Source of the DNA: Panaeolus papilionaceus
Lineage: Eukaryota; Basidiomycota; Agaricomycetes; Agaricales
Length of the DNA stretch: 64,000 nucleotides
Assembly: GCA_015501605.1 (NCBI GenBank)
Contig: JADNRZ010000016.1
Span: 1,116,001-1,180,000 of the forward strand
Reading direction: 5' to 3'
A program made the position numbers and the translations under genes. Every line of letters starts with the position of its first letter. The stretch's first letter is position 1. This document shows positions 23,901-33,824 of the stretch, piece after piece. The notes below the pieces were generated by a model. The model searched no databases, was not told the origin of the DNA, and saw only the letters and a list, made by a program, of their open reading frames with translations.

Positions 23901-25399
23901 ATGGATCACAACAGGGATACCATAGTATACCGCCAATACAAGGGTGAGGCTGACCTGCCTCATATCATGGGTCTCGTTCAGAACGAGCTCAGCGAGCCCT
24001 ATGTAATTTACACATTCCGTTATTTCCTCCATCAGTGGTAAGCATCCCTTGAATACGCATTTCTGGTCGTGTGACACTCATCAATCCTCCTTTTCCTCGT
24101 CGCGGGGTGTTGCTTTCATATAGGCCACAGCTCTCGTTCTTGGTGAGCAGCTTTTCCGTTTCTTGTGCGCGTTCCGAGGGCCGAATAGCAAGCTCCGGCC
24201 TCTTGGCGGAGCTAATATTCCTCTGTACCCACTGGCTGCGGAGGGGTGTTAAGACCCTGTGAGGCGGTGGCGCTCGGTGATCACAATGTGTCCAACCCGC
24301 TGAGCCTGAAGGGACGCGTACAATGCTTGCGCAACGTGCGTTGATGCCGTTTACTTATCCTTATCTCTCTCTCTCCGCTATTATCGTACTTAGGCATATC
24401 CAAACGATGATCCAGAAGCCACGCCTATTGGTGCAATTGTCTGCAAGCAGAGCATGCACAGAGATCTGGCCAACCGCGGTTACATTGCTATGCTTAGCGT
24501 GGACAAGCAATGGCGCAAACGAGGCATTGGTAAGTTCACTTGACTTGACTCCCCTTTACCTCCATCCCGTCGCAATCGTTAAGAGCATTCAATGTTTCTT
24601 GCCTTTTGCTTTTGCATAACTCCCTGGTTCCCGGCGTGATCGGTGGCTCGCCTCGACCGAGCTCGTCTGTTTCTAATTTTTTGGTCTTCATTTGGCTCGT
24701 TTGGCTCATTACTTGTCTTCCTTTTCTATCAATCTAGCCACAACACTAGTTCAGAAATCTATTCAAGCTATGAAGCAAGAGGGCGTCGACGAGGTTTGTC
24801 ACTTGCCATTCATCATCAATGAAAATTGAGTGCTGATCTATCAATCCATTCAATCACCCTTCCTTCGCCTTGTCGTGTCCTTACCTGGTGCATCTCGTCT
24901 TTATCTTGCACACATGACTGATCGCATTCAATGCTCGTTACTCACATGATAATAACCTCGGGATTTGACTCTTCACCGCACCACTTTTCCAAATATAATT
25001 GCACCTCTTCCATTCGACCCATCAACACGCGACACTGTCACATCGTCATGCATTACACCATGCGATTAATCTGCCAAATGAAATCTCCCCAAAAATAAAA
25101 ACCAAAACAAACAGATCGTCCTCGAAACCGAATATGACAACTACGCCGCATTGTCACTTTACGAATCCCTGGGATTCATTCGTGAGAAGAGGCTTTATCG
25201 TTTCTATCTCAATGGAAAGGACGCTTTCAGGCTCGTCCTTGCAATGCCTACTGATGGTAGCAGCAGCGACGACGATGACGAAAGGAGCCATCTCCCTCCC
25301 ATGATGAGGAGCTCCAAGTTTAGGAGACATATGGCCAGGAGGGTGATTCGTATCAGTGCTTATGATGACAACGATGAGGACGACGTGTCCGGGAGGTGA
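23901..25399 (+). CDS. NAA30: N-terminal acetyltransferase NatC catalytic subunit NAA30
   Basis: Five exons: 23901-24037, 24124-24142 (19 nt), 24394-24529, 24738-24793, 25115-25399; 633 nt, 210 residues. It is a GNAT-fold enzyme: [17 protein letters not shown] near the N-terminus, [32 protein letters not shown] (the R-x-x-G-x-A acetyl-CoA loop), [18 protein letters not shown] and [15 protein letters not shown]. These are the signatures of Naa30/Mak3, which acetylates Met-Leu, Met-Ile and Met-Phe type N-termini co-translationally with Naa35 and Naa38. A basic and acidic C-terminal tail of about 48 residues (SSSDDDDE ... DDNDEDD) extends beyond the core. Introns 2-4 are long for this genome, about 200-320 nt. 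Confidence 0.94.
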
Positions 25400-26185
25400 G
25401 CATGTGTTCTTGCGCATGCGTCTTCCAGCAATATCCACCCTTCCTCTCCAATATTGACCATTCATATAGCTGATCTCCCTCGGCTTCCGACACTCTATCC
25501 TCATCGCTCCTACCTCTGCATCCCGCAGTCCACATCCGCATTAGCGAGTTAATTGACTACGGCATTGATCTTTTGGGCTTGTGCTTTAATGGGGTTTTTG
25601 CTCCTCACTTTAATTACCACCTGCTTTTTTCTTCATTCAGTTTCTTGACTTTTATGCACTTCTCTGACAGTCGACGCCGAAAAATTTGTAATAGTACGCG
25701 TCGGTGTTGTGTTGTATGATTACCCTGTTACTCCCCCTTTTACCCATTTCCTGTTTTTTTTTTTCTTCTCTTCTTGCACATTGTTCTGGACGTACTGATT
25801 ACGTTGATTACATCTATTATTTATTCGCTTCGTCTCTTGTTCCATACATACCTAGGCTCTCCGCCACCCACCACCACTCTTCCGTAGTACGATATGATAC
25901 AACTGTATATAGTTTACCCTCGTATCACATTATATAACTATTCTTGATGAAATCGTATGCTGTTGTATCCTGCTCTATCTAATGGCTCGTACAAGAGCCA
26001 GAGTTCCAGTTTCTTTGAATGCTGATTGTATGGGTACAGGAAGACGAGTGTCTTCCATTAATGCATGGACTCGATTGTTGGGCGTTGAGGACTCTAAGAT
26101 CTTGCCGAACAGAAAAACAAGGCATAAACTGGTATACATGGTAATTTTGTCAATATTCCGTGCAGGAGAAAAGTCATGTAAACAT
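25400..26185. other. Convergent 3' region of NAA30 and the NACHT gene
   Basis: About 0.8 kb, pyrimidine-rich on the plus strand. It should contain both 3' UTRs. The frames present are antisense or low-complexity. Confidence 0.45.
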
Positions 26186-28535
26186 TTATTCATACCTCTC
26201 ATAATTCGTCCAGAATCTTCTATTTTGCGTAAGGAGTTCCAGCATGTATATCGCCGCATCTGTTAATATAGGTTCATCTTTTAATGTCAATGAACCGGAC
26301 ATGGATCGTCCGTTTCCTGTGAGATAAAATTCAGGTAACAAAGCCCGCAACCAAATCTTGTCTGGGTCTAATCCTCTGAGATACAACGCGTGCTTGTCGA
26401 CGTCTGTCATATCAAAAGCGAAGAGGCTTTGTTCGATATCTGCACGCAGTTGCTTGCACCACTTTTGCTGTGATGGTGACTCCCACCCTGGATCGAGGGC
26501 GTGGATGAGGAAGAGGGAGTATAGAGAGCAGTGGGTTTTATATGGAGCCACGAGGAGCTGAAGGACGGAGCTGAAGGATCGATTGAGGTGGACAAGGAGG
26601 GTCTGCTTATCCGGAAAATTCTGTTCAACATGTGCAGAAACTGATGTCAACCTCGATATGGTTGAGGGACGAGTGAGAAATTACCATTTCCTGGTACGCA
26701 TTTGATAAAGCGTTGAAGTTTGCTCCAGAATGCCATTTGGAGTTTTTAATGAATTCGAGTCCGGTTGGGTACGTGGAAAGCGAGTTCCATGTGCGCGTGA
26801 GGGTGTCTCTGAGCCTTGGACTGGGAAATGCGGACGATAATGCCTCGCAGAAGCACGAAAACCAGAAGTGTTGTTCGTCCAGTGCTAGAAACGAGTCACT
26901 GTCAGCATTTTTGGATCAATCGCAAAAGAAATATGTATGTACATTCGGCTTTTGAGAACTGCGTCAAATCGAGGAGTGCAAAATACTCTGCGCATGCTTG
27001 AATACTCACGTATCGATTTCGAGCACGCTGTTTATCTGTGAAGAAGTCAATTAAACTTGAGTGATGAAATTTGATGCTAAAGAAGGGCGTCTCAGAAAAG
27101 TCAATTAAAGATGACAGTTCGAGAAGGGAGTGATGAAAGGAGCCTGGAGGGAACGAAATGGCTTTTTCAATCTCCGTTATGGGCAGACTGAGAGTGTTGC
27201 CACTGGCTAGAGTAGTTGTGTGGACGAGTTGAAACGCGATAGCCCACATTGCTGGTCGGACGTTGGTTGCAGATGATAAAATTTGATGGTATAGGTCGTC
27301 TAAACGACGAAATGCTGTGAGCGAGTTGTCAGGGAAGGTGGCGGGCCCAAGTATAGAATCCAAAGATTCGGACGGCGAGTATCGCCGGGTTCGTAGATAC
27401 TTCATCACAGTGGCTGCATAAATGAAGTGCCCAGAGGAGTGGTGGACGATCATGCAAATGAGCTCTGCAGATGGCCATCCAGATGGCAGGAATTGCCTGT
27501 CGGGGTGGTTTTCTTTGATCCAACTGAACTCGTGTGTAACATACAACTCTATGTCCTGATCAGGTGAAAAGGATTCATCGAGGACGAGGTGGAGGACTAA
27601 GGCCTGGATGGATGGGGTGCTAAAGAAATTTTGGATGTGTTGTTCCTTTCGACTGACGATCAGAATGCGGAAGGGGAATACGGTTTGTTGGGATGCCATG
27701 AGTTGGAGTACCTCCAGAACAAGCTGATGAGATCGAGTCTGAACATCCCTTGTGCTGAGACCTGCGCATTCGTCTAAGCCGTCTATGATGATGAGCCTTG
27801 GAAGCGAGTGTAAGTCCACCTCTGGGTTCTGTCGCTTCATCTCGATAAGTGGTCCTGAGATTAATGACTGCAACTGGTGTTTAAGAGACTTGGTGAAAAG
27901 TGCTGGATCTCTATTGACAATATCCTCAACAAGCGGCCGGAGTTGTGGTATAGCCAACAAGAGTTGATATGCAAGAGTGGGGATCAGACCTCGTTCATCA
28001 GCATCACTCCCGCTAGTACGGCAGAAAAAGAAAGCTCCAGCCAGTTGCGACAAGGAGTCACAATGCTCGGCAAGCGACCTGGCTATAGCGGTCTTTCCTG
28101 CACCTGCAGGACCATTAAGCCAAAAAATAGCTGTGGCTCCATCGCCATTTGTCGGGTCTGGACGGGTCAACGCCCACTCCTTTAGCACATGAAGAGGTGC
28201 TGTTCGTGTTCCAGGGTGACATTTTATGTGATCAGAGTCATCTGTGTTGTAGAATGCTGAAGGGGAAACGTGGGCGTAAAGCCTCTCAAACCTAGCAATA
28301 GAAGCTAGTAAGAATACGAGGCAAGGTTAGCAGCGTGAGGGGTGCTTGCTATGAGACGAGATCGATACGAACCAAGGCTGGGTGTTGAGGCGTGTGGATC
28401 GAGGTGATTGGTGATGTTGAACACAGCGTTTGTGATCAAATAACGGTTTGTACCAGCACCTGAAGTTAGACCGTGCAATCCATCGAGACTATTGGAGGAG
28501 GTATGTTGTGTGTCGTTCCTTGGTGGCATGCTCAT
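26186..28535 (-). CDS. NACHT-domain NTPase (fungal NLR-like protein)
   Basis: Predicted exons on the minus strand: 28535-28373, 28304-27027, 26884-26685, 26620-26186; 2,076 nt, 691 residues. The NACHT domain has a P-loop GPAGAGKT (about 119-126) and a Walker B LIIIDGLDEC (about 225-234), preceded by the CHPGTRTAPLHVLKEW linker common in basidiomycete NACHT proteins. After the NTPase come an alpha-helical region and a C-terminal stretch (PYKTHCSLYSLFL, YLRGLDPDKIWL, LTDAAIYMLELL) shared, as I recall, by many Agaricomycete paralogues. No ankyrin, WD40 or effector domain is visible. Fungal NACHT proteins are candidate innate-immunity or incompatibility switches. Intron 2 is uncertain: phase requires the weak donor GTGCTC at 27026, while a perfect GTGAGT at 27009 gives the wrong frame, so the allele may be damaged. 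Confidence 0.82.
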
Positions 28536-28907
28536 TCTAAGACATGTGAGTGTTGCCCTTTCCGAAGCTGTGCTCGTGATATTGTCATGGCCAAAGTCAT
28601 GCCGTATCTTGGAGTCCACCCAGGATATGCAGCTTATATGTCATCAATGTCGTAATCTAATCTTATCGGCCGTATACAGTTATAACATTTGAAAAAAATT
28701 TCGCTGGTCGTGCTCTTAGACAATTGAGCGATGTCTCAACACCGGAAAATAAGTACCATCGACCCACTGCGAAATTTGCCGGACTTGTATCGAACTCCTA
28801 TGACCTTCACGCAACTTCAAGGTGAGGATTCTATTCTCAATAAGCATGTCAACCTTCTAAGTAACCACCTAAATATAACAGAGTTAATAAAAGAAAGCCG
28901 TTTTATA
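28536..28907. other. Intergenic, no gene seen
   Basis: 372 bp between the NACHT gene start and the F-box stop. It should contain the NACHT promoter. A plus-strand frame at 28731-29087 is largely antisense to the F-box gene. Confidence 0.45.
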
Positions 28908-30632
28908 TCAGAATTTATCCTCTTTACGCTTGACCGTGGCAAGCTCCAGGTCAACCACAAAAGGCTGGAGGCATTCAACGCTGTTTCTTTCCAGGTTGGT
29001 GGAGTTTACTATGCGGAGGCGTTGTATAGGTATCGAGAGGTCGCAGCGGACCCTCAAAAAATCGAGGAGCTCTTCGAGTTTAATTGAATGCTTATTTCTG
29101 CTCCTGTTTATACCATGCCTTCCGGAATCGGTATCTTCATAATTGACACCATCGAGAGTGAGCTCGACGAGATTGCGACACCGCACAGCGTCATTTTTGT
29201 CCCCTTCAGAGTCGCTTGTTGGATCTGTGATGTGAGAGAGGTACCGGAGGAATAGAAAGCCGTCGTCCCTCAGCGTGATTTGCTTCACCTGGGGGAAGTG
29301 TTTTAAGATGTCTCTGGGGGTAACTCCTCTGGCACAAACCCCACGACCAATCTCAACGGAATGAACACAATATAATGGTAGTGCTGCAAATAGTGTGTCT
29401 TGTGCAGCACTCACAGTCAGGGTTCCTGGAGGTCTGGAGGGTGTTTCATCTGGGAGTGTTTCTGTCCGAATATGCGCGTGGACCTCAACGCAAGACCGTG
29501 AGCGAAATTGTCCATCCCTGATATTAACTTGAGCGATAGAGAGTCGTCCACCCGGAGATTCTTCGTGAAGGAGTCTCGAAGTACAAAGACGGTTATCGAT
29601 CCACGCAGTCTTTATAGCAGACACAAGATCGACTAGTTCGAGACGGTCAGTTGATCCTCTGTATACACCTGGACCATCTATTAACTCGATTGGGAAGAGG
29701 ACAAGAGAGGCGGTAATAGGAATTGCTAGGTTCTTTAGCACTGCCGTACATTGTGTAGTTGGCGCCTTCAGGCGGAAGTCCTCCATCCTCCGAAGTTGCA
29801 GAGTACGACTCCGCTGAAAATTAACCATCTCGGGCGGGAATATCTGGCCAAGGTCAAATATGCGGAGTGCTGGCATCCTTTCCAAAGCATCGAAAAAATC
29901 TGCCGGAGTGCCTGGAAAGGTCAAGGGGCGAAGATAGTAGGTCCCCAGCACGAGCTCGGTAAGATTATTGAAGACATGGTGTGTCCACGGGATTGCCCAA
30001 CCTTGTACCTCCATGTGGCGTAGACGAGGTGTCTCCCCAAAAAATAGAGGAGGAAGAGATGCTGGGACATGATTAGGGAAGTGACCGTTGCGATCCACTC
30101 TTTCAAGACGAATGGCTTGTAGCATGGGAGCAGAAACCTGGGGAAATGATTCAAGATATACATTGGACTCGGAGATGATATGGTTTTGGGTATACTGTAA
30201 ACTCTTCATTCGGTGAACTTCGCGCAACGCATTCCACATAGCCTCTTCTTCGTCCTCGTCACGGTGCGCCTGGTCGCCAAGTATGACCGACATGGGTGAG
30301 GGTCGTGATCTTTCTAAGAGCAATTCGGTACACCTCGGAGAGTCGAAGGTGATTTCCGACCATAGTTCTTTGTAACGAAGAGAAGTTGTTCTCCAGCTGC
30401 GACAAACGTGACTGACTTGCTGTATCCACTCCCACTGTCCGAAGTGCATCTCAGAGTGGAAGCAAGCCTCTCGAACATACAGAAAGATAATTCGCATTAT
30501 TTCTGGTGAGAGAGCCGATATAGGTTTATAGCAGTTGATTTTGGTTTTCAAATGACCGATCTGGGCGAGCAGCTCTGCAATTTTGGTGTCTATGAGGGTT
30601 ACTTGCTCCCCGTCAGAGATGTTTGACGTCAT
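28908..30632 (-). CDS. F-box protein, tandem paralogue 1
   Basis: An uninterrupted frame of 574 residues begins MTSNISDGEQ. A predicted short coiled coil (IDTKIAELLAQIGHLKTK) precedes an F-box (ISALSPEIMRIIFLYV ... QVSHVCRSWRTTSLRYKELW) and about 480 residues of leucine-rich sequence. The layout is that of Agaricomycete F-box proteins, presumed substrate receptors of SCF ubiquitin ligases; the substrate is unknown. It is clearly paralogous to the next gene: DFFDALERMPALR and FLRxRCDLSIPxQRLR occur in both at matching places. A small upstream non-coding or coding exon cannot be excluded. Confidence 0.85.
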   Translation of the reverse strand: MTSNISDGEQVTLIDTKIAELLAQIGHLKTKINCYKPISALSPEIMRIIFLYVREACFHSEMHFGQWEWIQQVSHVCRSWRTTSLRYKELWSEITFDSPRCTELLLERSRPSPMSVILGDQAHRDEDEEEAMWNALREVHRMKSLQYTQNHIISESNVYLESFPQVSAPMLQAIRLERVDRNGHFPNHVPASLPPLFFGETPRLRHMEVQGWAIPWTHHVFNNLTELVLGTYYLRPLTFPGTPADFFDALERMPALRIFDLGQIFPPEMVNFQRSRTLQLRRMEDFRLKAPTTQCTAVLKNLAIPITASLVLFPIELIDGPGVYRGSTDRLELVDLVSAIKTAWIDNRLCTSRLLHEESPGGRLSIAQVNIRDGQFRSRSCVEVHAHIRTETLPDETPSRPPGTLTVSAAQDTLFAALPLYCVHSVEIGRGVCARGVTPRDILKHFPQVKQITLRDDGFLFLRYLSHITDPTSDSEGDKNDAVRCRNLVELTLDGVNYEDTDSGRHGINRSRNKHSIKLEELLDFLRVRCDLSIPIQRLRIVNSTNLERNSVECLQPFVVDLELATVKRKEDKF

Positions 30633-31095
30633 ATCTTGTTGAAAGAAATCAGCATGAGGACCATCGCGCGCTTATAATTATTCGATCACATACCTGTTGT
30701 TCAAAGCCTCTGAGTTTTGGAAAACGTAGATAAGTACTAAGGAGTTAGCAAGAGCCTTGAGCGTTGAATGCATACAGTGGAGCAACAAAGTCGAACACAA
30801 GTATCGTAATATATGTATGTAATAGTGCTATGTAAAATTGCAAAATGAGCCCACTAAATCCAGGGAACATCACACATCGCCAAGTACTTAGGCTAGGTTC
30901 CTGAAAAAAAGGTGAAGAAAAAATAATAAACAAGGCGCCTTCTGTGAAATTTCAGTCAACAGCAAAACAGCAGTGAAGAAAATGCTAGGATATGATCATA
31001 TGCAAGAGGCTAGTAATTCGAAGTTCAAATACGTATGTTACTTTGATTCCTCGACCAACCTCAACCCCGAGTGTAGATGATAAAACCAGTGAATA
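30633..31095. other. Spacer between tandem F-box genes
   Basis: 463 bp; it must hold the promoter of the first paralogue and the 3' UTR of the second. No further gene is seen. Confidence 0.5.
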
Positions 31096-32802
31096 CTACC
31101 GCCTTTTACATATCTTCGTGTATTCAACATCTACGACGAAGCACTTTAAACTTGCGACATCACTTTCTGATAGATTTATCGAGTTCAGCAAACGGAGGCG
31201 TTGAAGAGGAATAGAAAGGTCGCAACGCAACCTCAGAAACTCAATCAAATCCTCCAGGACAAGCGTATTATAACACGCCGAAGCCTGAAGGTTAGTACTG
31301 GGATAAGCGGCGACAAATTTGACCTGGTCCAGAGTGAGTTCGGTCAGAGCACCGAAATAAATACGGGGTATGAATGTGTCGCCAGGGTTGCTATGAGCCT
31401 TCCCCTTGACCAAATCTGCGGTACTGCAGATACTCTCGTGAATAAATGCGGATGCGTAATCTCTCAGAGATACACATTCAGCATTAGAGAAATGTCTGAA
31501 ATGGCTCCAGGGTTTGCTACTGAGTGGAGTTGGACGGAGGCTACCTTCGCCTATGTCGACAGACTGAAGCTGTTCCAAAGGTAGCACCAGAAGAAGTGGC
31601 TCGACAGAGTCAACAGTCAATTTCAGTGTCCCAGGTGGCGGGGAAGGTTTCGCACTGGGGCCTTCAATCTTGAAATGCGCTCGAAATTTCGTTCCTCCAG
31701 CCCAACCCCTGTGTATGATGTGTAGGGCAGAGAGAGTGAGGGGATTGTCCGGGGCAGGTTTGGACAGTGGATCGGTTAACCATGCGGACTGTATGGACGA
31801 CATCAAGTCGCGAAGTTCAAAAAAGTTGCGGCAGTGTTCACCAATCGTAACCCTTTTCTTCACCTCTTGCAGGGGTCTCAAGCCCAGCGAAGCGGTGATA
31901 GGAAATGCCAGATTTTTCAAGATTGTGATACAGTGAGAGGTTGGTGCTCTCAGTCGGAATTTCTCGATGTTTCGAAGTGGAAGGACCCGGGTCCGTAGGA
32001 AGTTCTTGATGTCAGAAGGGAATACCTGACTGAGCTTGAAGAGGCGAAGTGCTGGCATCCTTTCCAGTGCATCGAAGAAGTCGGTTGTGATACCGGTAAA
32101 AGTGCCTGGCACCAGTCCATGTGGCTCCAGAACGAGTTCAGTAAGTCCTGTAAGCAAGGGTGACGACCAAGGAAGGCCCCACCCGTGTAAGGTTATGTGA
32201 CGTAGAAGAGGTGTTCCGCCCTCAAAAAGGTTGGGCGGGAGATACGGCAGAGGATCTCCAGGCCGACGCGCATACATAGGTTTTATGATGAGGCTTCGCA
32301 GCGCGGGGGCGGGGCCTGATGGGAGCGACATGATACACTCCGTCGTGCCAGGTGAATAGGTCTCGACATCTAGGACCCGTACTCGATGCATGTCACTTAG
32401 AGTATTCCACATCAGCGCTTCTCCGACCCCGTCCCCGTCGAGGCTCATGACCACAATCGACAAAGGTTCCAAACGTGACCTTTCCAAAAACATCTTGGCG
32501 AGTTTGGACGACTCGAAGAAGACTATCTGGGACCAAAGTTGTGGGTATTGAAGGGCAATATTTCTCCATGAGCGACACACGTGGCAAACTTGTGAAATCC
32601 ATTCACACTGTTTTGTGTAGTCTTCTGCGAAAAAATGAGAGTCTCGAAGGAACACAAATATCCTGCGCATGATTTCTGGCGAAAGTTTGGAGACAGGAGC
32701 ATAGCAGTTTCTTTTGGTCTTCAGATAGCCAATCTGGGAGTATAAACCTTTGATTTTAGTCTGAAGTAAATGAATGCACTCCCCGTCGGAAATAGACATC
32801 AT
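31096..32802 (-). CDS. F-box protein, tandem paralogue 2
   Basis: A single frame of 568 residues begins MMSISDGECI. As in its neighbour, an N-terminal helix (LLQTKIKGLYSQIGYLKTK) leads into an F-box (VSKLSPEIMRRIFVFL ... QVCHVCRSWRNIALQYPQLW) and a leucine-rich body, ending near FVVDVEYTKICKRR. The same order and shared blocks along the whole length show a tandem duplication on the same strand. By eye fewer than half of the residues match, so the duplication is not recent. The role is inferred as an SCF receptor only. The start is the first ATG of two adjacent ATGs, just after a TGCAG that could also be an acceptor for an unseen 5' exon. Confidence 0.85.
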   Translation of the reverse strand: MMSISDGECIHLLQTKIKGLYSQIGYLKTKRNCYAPVSKLSPEIMRRIFVFLRDSHFFAEDYTKQCEWISQVCHVCRSWRNIALQYPQLWSQIVFFESSKLAKMFLERSRLEPLSIVVMSLDGDGVGEALMWNTLSDMHRVRVLDVETYSPGTTECIMSLPSGPAPALRSLIIKPMYARRPGDPLPYLPPNLFEGGTPLLRHITLHGWGLPWSSPLLTGLTELVLEPHGLVPGTFTGITTDFFDALERMPALRLFKLSQVFPSDIKNFLRTRVLPLRNIEKFRLRAPTSHCITILKNLAFPITASLGLRPLQEVKKRVTIGEHCRNFFELRDLMSSIQSAWLTDPLSKPAPDNPLTLSALHIIHRGWAGGTKFRAHFKIEGPSAKPSPPPGTLKLTVDSVEPLLLVLPLEQLQSVDIGEGSLRPTPLSSKPWSHFRHFSNAECVSLRDYASAFIHESICSTADLVKGKAHSNPGDTFIPRIYFGALTELTLDQVKFVAAYPSTNLQASACYNTLVLEDLIEFLRLRCDLSIPLQRLRLLNSINLSESDVASLKCFVVDVEYTKICKRR

Positions 32803-33824
32803 TACTGCAAATACCCGTTCGTCCCGACGTCAGTAGCACGTTTGGGACCTTGGGCCTATCCACGCACCTAAGGCTAATCGTCAACTCTGGTTCGACAGTC
32901 TTGGTAGTTGTAGCGAAAAAAACAGTGGATAGCTAATAACTGGTCGTGGTCAGATAACCGAAATACGTACGTATGAGGCGAGTCAATGGTACCGAAGTCT
33001 CGATGGTCCAGGGTCATCAAACCATTGACGGAAATGAAACATGCATATCTGAACGGATTCAACGGAATGAATCTCTTCGACCATTTATTTGCTTTTATGC
33101 CAGGGCCAATGCCGTGTATCATATTTATGTGCACAAAGTACGTGAATATCCTAGAGGGAGAAAGTTGCGAGCGAGCCGTCCTACTAGTTGAGGAGATGGG
33201 CGACTTAAGGTCCATGGCCCTCCCAGCCACGGTGCTACTCGTAGATGCTTGCTCAAGTAATCATGCTCAATTCTAACCTGGGAACAACATTCAACATTCA
33301 ATACGCTGCTTACTTGATTACTCGAACGCTCAAAACCAACTGCAAGTCAGCGCCCACCACCAAAGCAATCACAAATCAACGCTGGAAAGCACCGCCTCGG
33401 GAATCCCAATACAATTCATGTGCAAGATCAATAGGTATGATGTGAACAAGATTTGTCGAACAAGAAATATGCTGCATGAAGAGAAAAAAACCACGGATAA
33501 TGGATATATGAAAACAGGGTGGAAACTTAAGAATTACAAACGGCTCGTAGATAGGTAGATGGGGTGGTGGTGAGGTGTAGATTGTCAAAGATGGTGATGG
33601 AGAAATAGTGGTGGTATGTGATAGTGATGTACATCCAGGCAAAGAATGTTGTACACTGAGCTATGTCCAACAGATGTATGTCCGACGGGTACATAGATAA
33701 GTAACGAAACAAATGCAAAGAGAAGTTAGTAGGAAAAGCAAAGACACGGTCAGGGAAATGGAAGCATGGGCTTGATCAGATAACACTGCACGGCAACACA
33801 AGTATACCGCAGTAACGCGTCAAA
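32803..33824. other. Intergenic, no gene seen
   Basis: About 1 kb: promoter side of the F-box gene and 3' UTR side of the VHS-GAT gene. Frames of 60-118 codons on both strands lack motifs and splice partners. Confidence 0.45.
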
